The position numbers and the translations under genes were made by a program. Under the pieces are notes generated by a model. It made no database searches and was not told the DNA's origin. It worked only from the letters and a program-made list of their open reading frames with translations. Shown in pieces: positions 1 to 8,988 of a stretch of DNA of 61,179 nucleotides; the stretch's first letter is position 1, and each line of letters begins with the position of its first letter. Source of the stretch: an uncultured Prevotella sp. (lineage in GTDB: Bacteria > Bacteroidota > Bacteroidia > Bacteroidales > Bacteroidaceae); assembly GCA_937901345.1 (NCBI GenBank), contig CALCHM010000001.1, positions 1 through 61,179 of the forward strand, written 5' to 3'.

Positions 1-55
1 TACACTCCCTTCATCCTCCATTTCAGCGCCTTGCATTTTACTCACTCTTACACAA
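1..55. repeat. Dispersed repeat, copy 1 (cut by window edge)
   Basis: This stretch matches 22094-22148 at 54 of 55 positions, by direct reading. It starts at the window edge, so its true length is unknown; copy 2 has further sequence to its left. Both copies lie downstream of a leftward gene and its end-of-gene hairpin. It contains no convincing gene and its function is unknown. The rest of 56-197 shows nothing I recognise. Confidence 0.8.
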
Positions 56-197
56 GGGATTTTACCACGAAGCTGGTTGCGGTCGCAGCAAAATAGGCGT
101 AGCACTAGTACCTCGCGCTGTTGCGCCCCATATCAGACGTTTTTAGCATCTTTCCGCATGCACTCGGTTTGCTTTAAACTCCCTTTTGGGGGATACG

Positions 198-239
198 AAA
201 AAAAAGACTGTGCCGTAAAATGAATTACGACACAGTCTT
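198..239 (-). terminator. Rho-independent terminator of the InlB-repeat gene
   Basis: The arms 204-218 and 225-239 pair over about 14 of 15 positions. On the minus strand the hairpin is followed by a run of eight T (198-205 on plus). It sits 26 bp past the stop of the gene at 266-1840. Confidence 0.85.
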
Positions 240-265
240 CTGATTGCTATAGCTGACGACCTGAA

Positions 266-1840
266 TCACTTGTTGCGAAGGGTAGCGCTAAGGAAGAGTT
301 TCTTACCGTTTACGACATAAACTCCGGACTGGAGATGCTGTTTCATCCATTGCAACGTAACCTGAGTTGCAATGCGTTTGCCGTGAATGTCATAAATATC
401 AACTTGGGTTGTTTCTGGAAGAACGCCAGCGATGTTGGTTAAGGTGGTGGTACCTGTAACCGTTACGTCGTGGGCGGGCATTACTTCAGGAAGATTTGTC
501 CATCCGTTAAATTCGCGTGTGGCGTCGAGTTCCACTTCGAGGGGTACAATCGCTGTACCATAAGGCACTTGGAATGTTGCGTAAACTGCACCATCGAGAA
601 CGTAAGTCAAGGTGTATTCATTTACGGAGAATTGTGCCGTCAGCGTCACATCCTTGGCGGGCATGGTTTCGGGAACATCGCCCCAACCGATGAAGGTGTG
701 TCCTTCCTTTTCGGGCGCAGTGGGAAGTGTGAGAGTTGTGCCAAATGCCACTGATTCCGTTTTGAAAACTTCTCCATCTACGATAAACGTCAGGGTGTAA
801 TACTTCACCTCATATGTGCCGTGAATTTCCAAGTCTTGAGCAGGCATGGTTTCAGGAGCGTTTTTCCATCCAGAGAATTCATGTCCTTCCTTTTCGGGCG
901 CGGTAGGAAGTGTAATCGTTGTACCAAATGCCACTGATTCCGTTTTGAAAACTTCGCCATCCACGATAAACGTCAGGGTGTAATACTTCACCTCGTAGGT
1001 TCCGTGAATCTCCAGATTTTTAGCGGGCATGGTTTCAGGTACGTTTTTCCAACCTGCGAATTCATATCCTTCCTTTTCGGGCGCGGTGGGAGGAATCACT
1101 GCTGCACCGTAATCTACGGGTTGCTCAGCAAAGACTTCGCCATCGAGGATGTAGGTCACGGTATAGACATTCACCATAAACACCGCCTCCACCGTGAGGT
1201 TTTCACTGGGCATCACCTCGGGGAGGTTTGCCCACCCGCTGAAGGTGTGTCCCTCCTTTGTGGGAGCTTCAGGGAGAACAGGAGCTTCGCCTGCTGTCTG
1301 CGTTACAACGGCATACTCTTGACCGTCCACCAGGTAAGTAATGGTGTAGGTCTGTGCTACCGCTTGGTAGTTCCAAGTCACGGAGGTGTTGTCAAGAGAA
1401 CCTTCGTTTCCCTTACGGTCGGAAATGAGAATGTTGTTTAACGCCGCGGTGTAGGTGCCACTCTTAATGGTCTCGTCTGCCTTAATGGTGAGCGTCGCTA
1501 CACATCCAGAATTACCCACGATTTCCGCATTGTTGAGTGAATATGCCACCACTTTATATACCGAACTGGGATGCTTGCTCACCACCACCGTGTGGTCGGG
1601 AAGACGTGAGGAGGCTTGTGCGGAATTTTCCACAACCGTGAATCCGTTGGGCAACTCCAAGTCTAATTGAAAAGCGGTGAGATTATCCACTTCGGGGTTT
1701 TCTATGTTTAACTCCATTGTCCATTCTCCAGAGTTTGCGGTGGGAGAAATGGTGGCAGTCATGTGGTTTTGTGCAAGTGCGGGCAGCGAGAAAAGGGCCG
1801 TTAGTGCACCCCACAAAAGAGAGAGTCCTTTGAATTTCAT
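266..1840 (-). CDS. Secreted InlB-repeat protein with cohesin-like domain and T9SS-like tail
   Basis: The 524-residue protein starts with a signal peptide ending near residue 24 (LPALAQ). Residues about 26-158 look like a cohesin-type beta-sandwich (AFQLDLELPNGFTV). Five InlB B-type (Listeria-Bacteroides) repeats of about 60 residues follow, roughly 164-464, each with a GW(x)nLPEVMP or NxPETMP core. The last 55 residues (IYDIHGKRI, then SGVYVVNGKK) resemble a type IX secretion sorting domain. It is probably an adhesive or scaffold surface protein. The start lies 14 bp after the stop of the dockerin/CotH gene, so the two are likely one operon ending at the terminator at 198-239. The exact ligand is unknown. 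Repeats 3 and 4 are nearly identical in DNA, pointing to a recent tandem duplication. Confidence 0.8.
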   Translation of the reverse strand: MKFKGLSLLWGALTALFSLPALAQNHMTATISPTANSGEWTMELNIENPEVDNLTAFQLDLELPNGFTVVENSAQASSRLPDHTVVVSKHPSSVYKVVAYSLNNAEIVGNSGCVATLTIKADETIKSGTYTAALNNILISDRKGNEGSLDNTSVTWNYQAVAQTYTITYLVDGQEYAVVTQTAGEAPVLPEAPTKEGHTFSGWANLPEVMPSENLTVEAVFMVNVYTVTYILDGEVFAEQPVDYGAAVIPPTAPEKEGYEFAGWKNVPETMPAKNLEIHGTYEVKYYTLTFIVDGEVFKTESVAFGTTITLPTAPEKEGHEFSGWKNAPETMPAQDLEIHGTYEVKYYTLTFIVDGEVFKTESVAFGTTLTLPTAPEKEGHTFIGWGDVPETMPAKDVTLTAQFSVNEYTLTYVLDGAVYATFQVPYGTAIVPLEVELDATREFNGWTNLPEVMPAHDVTVTGTTTLTNIAGVLPETTQVDIYDIHGKRIATQVTLQWMKQHLQSGVYVVNGKKLFLSATLRNK

Positions 1841-1854
1841 AGTGAGAGAACTTC

Positions 1855-4800
1855 TTATTTGCTGATAGTTACTTTAACGTCTTCCACGATATAGATGCCG
1901 TTGGGCAAGTGAATCGTGTTCTTTCCGGGACAGAGTGTAACCTGTCTTACGCAACGACCGTCGAGTGCATAAATGGCGATTGTGCGTGTTGTTGCCGATT
2001 CGATAGTGAGCATTTCGCCACCCTGAATTGTCGTTGTGTGGTGCACGTCGTGAATGCTTGTTGTTGCAACGTCAAAGTTGGTGGTTTGCGCTCCCGCTCT
2101 GAGGTCTTCGCCCATACGGTTAGCGAGCAACACGGCCGATGTGCTCACCACTCTTTGTGCTTCGGGAAGCATCTGAGCGGCATTTAATGCCACGTAGATT
2201 TCGTGTGCTCCAACGGGAATAACCTTGCCGCTTTCCGAATAAATCATGACGCGATAGGTGCCCGCATTTAATGCTTGGAATACCACTTTATGCTGGTTAA
2301 GCATCGCCGAGAGGTCAACGTCTTCAATCGTCATGCCTTCAGGAAGGTGGAGTTCAAATTGAAGGGCGTTGTAAGCATCGGTATCAACTTGTAGGGTGAG
2401 GGGGCAATACGTCGGTTCGCCGAGTCCCACTTGGAAGGTCTGCATCTTAAGCGCCGCATCTGCCTTCTTGCGTGTCAATGAAGTGCTGCTCGCTTCGGGT
2501 TGATTCATGACGAGCGCCACCGCGTGAACCACATCGTTAATCGTAATTGCTTGGTTACAGTCAACGTCAGCCTGGTCGAAGTTAAACGTCTCGTTGGGTT
2601 GCCCCAAGATTTTATTGAGAATGCACGTCACGTCGGCCACGGTAATGGCACCGTCCAAGTTGGCATCACCCACGGAAATAGCCAATGGTCTGTTGAGGTC
2701 GTAACGCTCCAGATTGTTGTAGATATAGTGTGCGCGTTGTGCCAACCAGTTTATGGTGTTGTTCTTTACCGTTTCGTAATTTCTACCATCCCCCCAGCAG
2801 TCAGCATTACTTTCAAACGAACTCTTGGCATACTGATAGTAGGTTTCCACATAGTCTAAGAGTTCGTCATAATGCTTCTCCATGAAGTCTTTCCACTCCT
2901 TGTAGTACGCACGTTTTACAGCATCGCTATTGAAGCGCAAATCGTAAAGGAAGTCATAACCATAACCTCTAACAAGGTTTTCAAAGTAGTCCAATTCAGG
3001 GCTAATTTCACAATAAGAATAGGTTCTCTCGTAACCATATGCCCAGTCAAAGTCCCATACCGGTCCAAAGACGTAGCGACTATGGAGCGAGCGGAGGTCT
3101 TCTTTGTATAAATACGTGCTTTTGGGGTGACCCAGTTCCAAGTTCATGACCAACTCGTTGACCAGCATGAAGCGTGCGAACATTTCAACGTCAATAAGGT
3201 TGACGTAATCATCTGTTCCCATGTTGAGCACGTCATTAAAGTAGCTGAAATCCTCTTGAATGAGGTCGAACATGGGGTAGGGATCGTCCATTTCGTCAAG
3301 GTCGGGGTCCTTTACGTTTGTGGGGAGGTTGTAAGCGTAAGGTCTGAATTTGAAGAGTTCGTCATAGTAGGAGTCGAGTTCAAGAAGCGTAGCGTAGGAT
3401 TCGTCATCCAAGTCAATGCTATTGTTACTGATGCCCACTTGTTGCGTAAAGTTGTAATTGCCTCGGTAAACGCCGTTCAAATATAAGTCAACGGGGATAA
3501 TGCGATTTGCCCCCGCCGTTTCTACCATGGAAGCAATCTTCATGGCCACGGCATTTGAGAGCATAGATCCCGTTTGGCGGTTGGCGAGCAACACCCAACT
3601 CTTGCCCTTGGTGAGTCCGAAGGGTTTTTGTGAGGAATCAAACTTCAGGCGATAGGGACTCTTGCCATACTGTCCCGCCCAACTTGAGTTACCTCTTCCT
3701 CGGATGTTCACTTCTCCCTCAAAGTCGGGGAAGACGCCAGCACCGTCAATGCGGATGGTTGATTTCAGATAGGTCTCTTTGTCCGCGGGAAATTCGCCGT
3801 TCTCGGTATTGATGTAGATAGCAGGTACGCGTCCGGCATCTGTAGGCCATGCAACTCGTACACACACATCGCGACCATAAGGGCGCATTTTGTAAGAATA
3901 TTGTGCAGGACTGATGAGTACAGGACCTTGAGATTCGCCCTCGCTTATCAGTTTCTTCAACCAGAATTCCGACAGCACGAGGTAGTTCTTATAATTCGCC
4001 TGCGTCATTGTCAATCGGACGAAACGGCAAGGCGCATCCAAGCGGATTAAGGGTGCTTCATACGTCATTCCTACGCCACTCTGGGGCACACCATCCTCAG
4101 CCGTGTAGTCTTTTACGTGATACCACTCCTCACCGTCAGTACTTGCCTCTAACATGAAGGAAAGTGGGAAACGATCAGCTGTTCTATAACTAGTGGAATA
4201 ACCAAAGGTGAAGTTCTGAAGGTCTTCCTCAAGTGCCACTTCAATATAGGGACATTCGTCTTGGGGAAGTTTATCGTAAACGCCCGTACCCCATGTGGAA
4301 TGGAAGAATGTGCCCGTAATGTTGTCGATTAACTTGTCCAGACCTTCATCATAGTTGGAAGGTGCATTGGTAGATAGTTGATCTACGGAGAGGGGGATTT
4401 GTTCATAAACCGTTCCCTCTGTGGGCTCGCTCCACACTTCGTCCTTCACCTTTGTGTAAGAGAGTACTTGCCACCCCTCATACCCAATGGTGTACGTCAC
4501 ATCGCCCTCAAAGGGAATGCGCGACTGCTTGCTCACTTGCAATTTGCCGTCCACCCACACTTTTGCGCGGTCGTCGCTAATATTAAATGAGGGGGTCAAC
4601 CACTTACCGATGGCGCCTACTCGTGCTGTTACGAGATCAGGCGTAATGGTTGCCTCTACGTCGGTGAAAACTTGGTCGTTATACTTGTTGTTGAACTTAA
4701 ACGACGTAAATACGGGCAAGTTCTGGGGCAACTCATTGCTCACAGAAGAAACCTCTGACATGGCAAACGTAATTACGGAGTCGTTTTTCAACGTGATCTG

Positions 4801-4950
4801 TACAGCACCAGAGTTTTGTGTGCAGTTTTTTACAATCTCCGATGGATACACATTTACTTTGCCAGACTTGAAATATACCAATACATCTTGAGCCGACACC
4901 AAAGTAAAACAACTTGCCCAAAGGCAAAGAAGGAGTCCTCGCAATTTCAT
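1855..4950 (-). CDS. Secreted CotH-kinase-like protein with discoidin, dockerin and cohesin-like modules
   Basis: The start at 4950 gives a clean signal peptide (MKLRGLLLCLWASC...SAQ); a longer open frame to 5019 would include the promoter, so it is rejected. The protein has about 1031 residues. In order: an N-terminal region, an F5/8 type C (discoidin) domain at about 187-332, a CotH domain at about 410-720 (NIRGRGNSSW, KSPYRLKF), a type I dockerin at about 759-815 with two calcium loops (DANLDGAITVAD and DVDCNQAITIND), a cohesin-like domain (LQFELHLPEGMTI), and a C-terminal T9SS-like tail (IYALDGRCV...NGIYIVEDVKV). CotH proteins are atypical kinases known from spore coats and also found in surface proteins; the activity here is inferred only. 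Co-transcribed with the InlB-repeat gene downstream. Confidence 0.85.
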   Translation of the reverse strand: MKLRGLLLCLWASCFTLVSAQDVLVYFKSGKVNVYPSEIVKNCTQNSGAVQITLKNDSVITFAMSEVSSVSNELPQNLPVFTSFKFNNKYNDQVFTDVEATITPDLVTARVGAIGKWLTPSFNISDDRAKVWVDGKLQVSKQSRIPFEGDVTYTIGYEGWQVLSYTKVKDEVWSEPTEGTVYEQIPLSVDQLSTNAPSNYDEGLDKLIDNITGTFFHSTWGTGVYDKLPQDECPYIEVALEEDLQNFTFGYSTSYRTADRFPLSFMLEASTDGEEWYHVKDYTAEDGVPQSGVGMTYEAPLIRLDAPCRFVRLTMTQANYKNYLVLSEFWLKKLISEGESQGPVLISPAQYSYKMRPYGRDVCVRVAWPTDAGRVPAIYINTENGEFPADKETYLKSTIRIDGAGVFPDFEGEVNIRGRGNSSWAGQYGKSPYRLKFDSSQKPFGLTKGKSWVLLANRQTGSMLSNAVAMKIASMVETAGANRIIPVDLYLNGVYRGNYNFTQQVGISNNSIDLDDESYATLLELDSYYDELFKFRPYAYNLPTNVKDPDLDEMDDPYPMFDLIQEDFSYFNDVLNMGTDDYVNLIDVEMFARFMLVNELVMNLELGHPKSTYLYKEDLRSLHSRYVFGPVWDFDWAYGYERTYSYCEISPELDYFENLVRGYGYDFLYDLRFNSDAVKRAYYKEWKDFMEKHYDELLDYVETYYQYAKSSFESNADCWGDGRNYETVKNNTINWLAQRAHYIYNNLERYDLNRPLAISVGDANLDGAITVADVTCILNKILGQPNETFNFDQADVDCNQAITINDVVHAVALVMNQPEASSTSLTRKKADAALKMQTFQVGLGEPTYCPLTLQVDTDAYNALQFELHLPEGMTIEDVDLSAMLNQHKVVFQALNAGTYRVMIYSESGKVIPVGAHEIYVALNAAQMLPEAQRVVSTSAVLLANRMGEDLRAGAQTTNFDVATTSIHDVHHTTTIQGGEMLTIESATTRTIAIYALDGRCVRQVTLCPGKNTIHLPNGIYIVEDVKVTISK

Positions 4951-4988
4951 ATCTAAAATATTAAAGTGTTTTAAATGGATAACCATCG

Positions 4989-5019
4989 CAAAAGTACGAT
5001 AAGTTTCTAATTCCGACAA
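4989..5019 (-). promoter_or_regulatory. Promoter of the CotH/InlB-repeat operon
   Basis: On the minus strand a -7 box TACTTTTG (4989-4996) matches Bacteroidetes TAnnTTTG, with a -33 TTG at 5017-5019 and a 20-bp spacer. Transcription would start near 4982, about 30 nt before the ATG at 4950. This argues against the longer open frame. Confidence 0.7.
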
Positions 5020-5057
5020 TCTTGCAGTGGAGAAAAAGTGATGAGAATGAGGAGGAA

Positions 5058-5462
5058 AACGTTCCGAGCGTTCCCGACGGCCATTCTTGTGGCAACGTAT
5101 GCGTAACGCAGGGTGAAAATGGCCATTTTCTCATTTCCTAGGCCTACCTTCGTCGCGACAATGACCATTTTCTGACCGCCCGAGGCCTCGGAAATCGGGA
5201 AAATGGCGGTATTTTCATTTCCGAGGCCTCGGAAACCGAGAATATCTCCATATTTTGCCAACCGAGGCCTCGGAAATCGGAAAAACGCTAATATTTTCAC
5301 TTCCGAGGCCTCGGAAGTCGAGAAAACCGTCATATTCTCTCCGTCCTAGGCCTAGGTCGGTGTGAAAATGGTCATTTTCTGCCGTCCGAGGCCTCGCTCG
5401 CCTTCGCAACGACCATTTTCCCTCCGTCCGAGGCCTCCGCCAGCGTGAAAATGGTCATTTTC
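5058..5462. repeat. Array of alternating palindromes, period about 42 bp
   Basis: Two kinds of dyad alternate. Type B is centred on AGGCCT, best form CCGAGGCCTCGG, with centres near 5142.5, 5185.5, 5226.5, 5267.5, 5308.5, 5350.5, 5391.5 and 5433.5. Type A is GAAAATGGCCATTTTC or a variant, with centres near 5122.5, 5164.5, 5207.5, 5247.5, 5289, 5329.5, 5371.5, 5412.5 and 5454.5. Neighbouring dyads are 18-22 bp apart, mostly 20-21, and like dyads 40-43 bp apart, so all lie on about one face of the helix. Degenerate units continue left to about 5058 (GGCCAT at 5080, AACGTT at 5060). Short open frames through it are by-products of the 3n period. It lies between the priA terminator and the CotH promoter. 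Function unknown. Confidence 0.85.
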
Positions 5463-5540
5463 ACATAAACCGATCTGTTAGTCGCTTAAAATCTACTCAT
5501 TATGGCAGCACAAGTGACCTCATTACCCTTGAAAATGCTT

Positions 5541-5584
5541 AAAAAACACACGTCGGACGCATCGCAAGGGGAGTCGTCCGACGT
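5541..5584 (-). terminator. Rho-independent terminator of priA
   Basis: Perfect 10-bp arms ACGTCGGACG (5550-5559) and CGTCCGACGT (5575-5584) are followed on the minus strand by TGTGTTTTTT. It lies just past the priA stop. Confidence 0.85.
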
Positions 5585-5602
5585 TTTGTTACTAGTTTTT
5601 TA

Positions 5603-8080
5603 TCAAAGCGGGTCAACGTCATAATAAATGGTGAGTCCCTTAAAATCGGGATGTTCCGTCATGGCGTTACGTGCTGCACGCAGGGTGGCGCGGATGCTTG
5701 CGGGTAGCAAATTGGGTGCCACCTTGAGCATGAATTTGCGAATGTATTGCAATTGTACCCTTGCAACGAGTGGGCGTTCCGGTCCGAGAAGGTCGGTTGG
5801 GAAATGGGGTCGCAAGAGTGAAGCTAAATAGGCTGCTGCTGCTTCCACCGTGTGGTCATCGCGATGTTTCAGGTAGATATATATCACGCGATAGAACGGG
5901 GGATACCTAAAGAGTTGGCGTTCCTGCATCTGACTGGCATACATTCCGAAGTAGTCGTTCGTCACCACCTGAAGCGTGAGCGGATGTTCCACTTGTCGCG
6001 TTTGCATCACCACTTTGCCCTGTGTTCCGCGCCTACCAGCTCGGCCTGCTACTTGCGAAAGCATGTGGAAAGCACGTTCATGAGCGCGAAAGTCGGGCAT
6101 GTTGGTCATTTGGTCGGCATTGATGATGCCTACAACACTTACGCGGTCAAAGTCCAATCCCTTTGTGAGCATCTGCGTGCCGATAAGAATGTCGGTTTCG
6201 CCTTGTTGAAATTTGCGGATGATCTGTTCGTAGGCCGTTCTCGAACGTGTGGTGTCAAGGTCCATGCGAGCGGTGCGGGCGGTGGAAAATAAACTCTCTA
6301 TGGCTTCTTGAATTTTCTCCGTTCCGTACCCCATATCCCTTAAATCCGCCTCGTGGCAGTTCGGACACGAGCGTGGCACGTCGTAACTCTTCCCACAATA
6401 GTGACAAACCAGGCGACTCTCGCGTTGATGATAGGTTAGCGACACGTCACATTGCGTACACTTGGGTGTCCATCCGCAATGGTGGCAATCAAGAACGGGA
6501 CTATAACCACGACGATTTAAGAAGAGAATCACTTGCTCCTTACGCTCTAATGCTGCTTGGATTTCAGTCTTCAAACGCGGTGAGAAGGGCGTCTTCATCA
6601 TCTTTTTGCGCTTCAACTCTTTGACATCCTCCACAATAATTTCCGGCAATTCCACTCCCCCAAAGCGTTCGCGCATCTCCACCAAACCATAGCGCCCCTG
6701 ACGCGCCTTGTAGAAACTCTCCAACGAGGGAGTGGCTGTGCCTAATAGCACCTTTGCCCCCAATTGTTGTGCCAGGATGAGTGCAGCATCGCGAGCGTGA
6801 TAACGCGGTGCGGGGTCTTGTTGCTTGTACGAGGTTTCGTGTTCTTCGTCAACAATGATGAGCCCTAAGTTTTGGAAAGGCAAGAACAACGATGAGCGTA
6901 CACCCAGAATCAACGGGAAAGCCTTCTCCGTGAGTTGGCGTTGCCAGAGTTCTACACGCTCAGCATCAGGAAATTTGGAGTGATATACCCCCATTTTATC
7001 GCCAAACACACGTCCTAGTCGGGTGGTTATTTGAGTAGTTAAGGCGATTTCAGGAAGCATATAGAGCACCTGTTTGCCCTGCGCTAACGTCTCCTCTATG
7101 AGTTTCATGTACACCTCGGTTTTTCCCGATGAGGTGACTCCGTGGAGCAAGGTAATGTCATGTTTGTCGAAGGATGCGTGGATTTGCGCTAGCGCTCGTT
7201 GCTGATGTTCGTTTAAGGGGCGCATTCCAAGAGTTTCGGTGGCAGTACAGGTTTTCAGACGTTCCACTTCTACCGTGTAACTCTCCAAATATCCCTTATC
7301 GATTAAGGCACGTAGCGCAGCATCGCCACCTTCAACCCTTTGTAGCAATTGCGAACGACTCACCTCTGCCAATAATTTCGGATTGCGCAAGCGTAAGGCT
7401 GCTGCCGAACGTGCCAAGTCCGTGTATGCCAAAAGCAATGCATAAGGTTTTCCGCCTTTGCGTAGCCCATCGAAGAGCGTTTCGAGTTTGTCTTCACGCA
7501 CAACCATTTCGGGCAGGCGCACATAGGTTTCTGTTCTGGCACGAAAGGACTCACGCATGGTTTCGCGCACTTCCACCCAACCTCTTTCAATCATTTGGCG
7601 CATCGTGTTGATGATAGACGTGCGCTTCAGTTTGCTTGTGATGTCTTCAAGTGTTATGGGTTTATCTTCACTCAACAGATTATAGATTGCTTGCTGAAGA
7701 GAGGTCATTTGCCCCGTGTCGGCAAGCATCTCGCTTCGAGTCAAGCGCATTTCGCTCTCTAGTTTTAGTCCTGAAGGTAGCGCCGCCTTTAAGACCTCGC
7801 CCTTTGTGCAAATATAATAATGTGCCAACCATTCCCAAAAGCGCAATTGGGCGGGAAGCAATAGTGGAGTTTCATCTACCACTTCTTCCACATATTTGAG
7901 TTCCACCCCTTCGGTCGGTGCATCATCGTGCAATCGCTCCACCAGTCCTGTATAGCGTTTGCGCTTGCCTAATTGCACAATGACACGCTGACCTACGGAA
8001 AGTTGTAGGTCAGCAGGGATACCGTAGGTTAGTGTAGATTCTAATGCTAACGGCAACAAGATGTCGGCAAATTGAGGCAT
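5603..8080 (-). CDS. priA: Primosomal protein N' (replication restart helicase PriA)
   Basis: PriA recognises stalled forks and D-loops and reloads the replicative helicase. The 825-residue product has the normal family length. It has an N-terminal DNA-binding region (MPQFADILLPLALE), a Walker A motif GVTSSGKTE at about 314-321, a DEEH box near 410, paired zinc-binding cysteines at about 530-577 (CHHCGWTPKC, CDVSL, CHYCGKSY, CPNC), and helicase motifs (GTQMLTKGLDF, QVAGRAGR). It follows the last exopolysaccharide gene by 80 bp on the same strand with no terminator seen between them, so some read-through from that locus is likely, and it has its own terminator at 5541-5584. Identification is secure. 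Confidence 0.97.
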   Translation of the reverse strand: MPQFADILLPLALESTLTYGIPADLQLSVGQRVIVQLGKRKRYTGLVERLHDDAPTEGVELKYVEEVVDETPLLLPAQLRFWEWLAHYYICTKGEVLKAALPSGLKLESEMRLTRSEMLADTGQMTSLQQAIYNLLSEDKPITLEDITSKLKRTSIINTMRQMIERGWVEVRETMRESFRARTETYVRLPEMVVREDKLETLFDGLRKGGKPYALLLAYTDLARSAAALRLRNPKLLAEVSRSQLLQRVEGGDAALRALIDKGYLESYTVEVERLKTCTATETLGMRPLNEHQQRALAQIHASFDKHDITLLHGVTSSGKTEVYMKLIEETLAQGKQVLYMLPEIALTTQITTRLGRVFGDKMGVYHSKFPDAERVELWQRQLTEKAFPLILGVRSSLFLPFQNLGLIIVDEEHETSYKQQDPAPRYHARDAALILAQQLGAKVLLGTATPSLESFYKARQGRYGLVEMRERFGGVELPEIIVEDVKELKRKKMMKTPFSPRLKTEIQAALERKEQVILFLNRRGYSPVLDCHHCGWTPKCTQCDVSLTYHQRESRLVCHYCGKSYDVPRSCPNCHEADLRDMGYGTEKIQEAIESLFSTARTARMDLDTTRSRTAYEQIIRKFQQGETDILIGTQMLTKGLDFDRVSVVGIINADQMTNMPDFRAHERAFHMLSQVAGRAGRRGTQGKVVMQTRQVEHPLTLQVVTNDYFGMYASQMQERQLFRYPPFYRVIYIYLKHRDDHTVEAAAAYLASLLRPHFPTDLLGPERPLVARVQLQYIRKFMLKVAPNLLPASIRATLRAARNAMTEHPDFKGLTIYYDVDPL

Positions 8081-8160
8081 AATGATTTAAAAATAAGATA
8101 ACTCCTTTATGCAGGTATAGAAGGAAATGGAGACTGATAAGAGGGAAATGCCTATCGTCT

Positions 8161-8988
8161 TTAAGCGGCTCTAAGTTTCTTCGTAAGCATTTTTAAGAGC
8201 GAGGCGATGATGCGCGAAAGGAAGAAGGGAAAACTATAGGAACGCATGTCAGAAAAGTAGATTCGGCAGAACGTCCAAGACAATTCCAATGCATTTGAAA
8301 TCTGTTCCCAATTCGAGATTTTTTTGCGGGAAGCAGATTCTGCTCTTACTGTTACGTAATAATAAACATCAGGCGCAGTTTGCTTCACCTGTTGAATGCG
8401 CTTGCTTATGGTTGCAATGAATACCGAATCTTCTCCTAAAGAGAGGTTTTCTTGAAATCTTGCATCGCCTACAATTTGCTTGGGTATGATTTTCCCACAA
8501 ACGTTGGACAACAAACGGCGGTAGTCGTATAACGAGGTGGGTTGTGAATGGCGCAAACTCTCAAACGCTCGGGTTATAAAGTTGTCTTGAGTGGTTGCTC
8601 CGTCGTAACTACAATTCTTAGCATTTGAAGCAACAATCGTGCTTGGGGTTGCCTGCTCATATAGTGCGCTGAGATAATTAGGAGAAATATAATCGTCGTC
8701 GTCAATAAAGACAAAGTAGTCCCCCTGTACTTCATCAAGTCCCAAGTTTCTGGCACGTGAAACTCCCGGATGGTCCGTTTGAATCAAGCGTACAATGGGT
8801 ATTTCTCCTTGCTTGCTTTGCGAATCTATGAATGCTTCAATTTGGGTTTTATAAGGTTCAGAACAACCATTCAACACAATGATGACTTCATAATCAGCAA
8901 CGGGAAAGTCCTGAGTGAGCACCGAAGAGAGACATTTCTGAATGTAGTCCTTGGGCTTGTATGAGGGGATTATAACTGAAATTTTCAT
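8161..8988 (-). CDS. Glycosyltransferase family 2
   Basis: The 275-residue protein has a GT-A fold N-terminus (MKISVIIPSYKPKDYI) and an acidic metal and nucleotide-sugar binding motif FVFIDDDDY at about residue 95. It probably adds one sugar to the lipid-linked repeat unit of the exopolysaccharide at the inner face of the inner membrane. Donor and acceptor cannot be read from sequence. The ATG overlaps the TGA of the upstream glycosyltransferase gene (ATGA), so the two are translationally coupled. It is the last sugar gene before priA. Confidence 0.9.
   Translation of the reverse strand: MKISVIIPSYKPKDYIQKCLSSVLTQDFPVADYEVIIVLNGCSEPYKTQIEAFIDSQSKQGEIPIVRLIQTDHPGVSRARNLGLDEVQGDYFVFIDDDDYISPNYLSALYEQATPSTIVASNAKNCSYDGATTQDNFITRAFESLRHSQPTSLYDYRRLLSNVCGKIIPKQIVGDARFQENLSLGEDSVFIATISKRIQQVKQTAPDVYYYVTVRAESASRKKISNWEQISNALELSWTFCRIYFSDMRSYSFPFFLSRIIASLLKMLTKKLRAA

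Noticed and set aside
5007..5409. Open frames through the 5.1-5.5 kb array
   Set aside because: The period is close to a multiple of three and the motifs are palindromic, so frames stay open on both strands. Products are low-complexity repeats without a start, promoter or domain.
5058..5462. CRISPR array
   Set aside because: There is no invariant repeat separated by unique spacers; both parts recur and vary together, and no cas gene is near.
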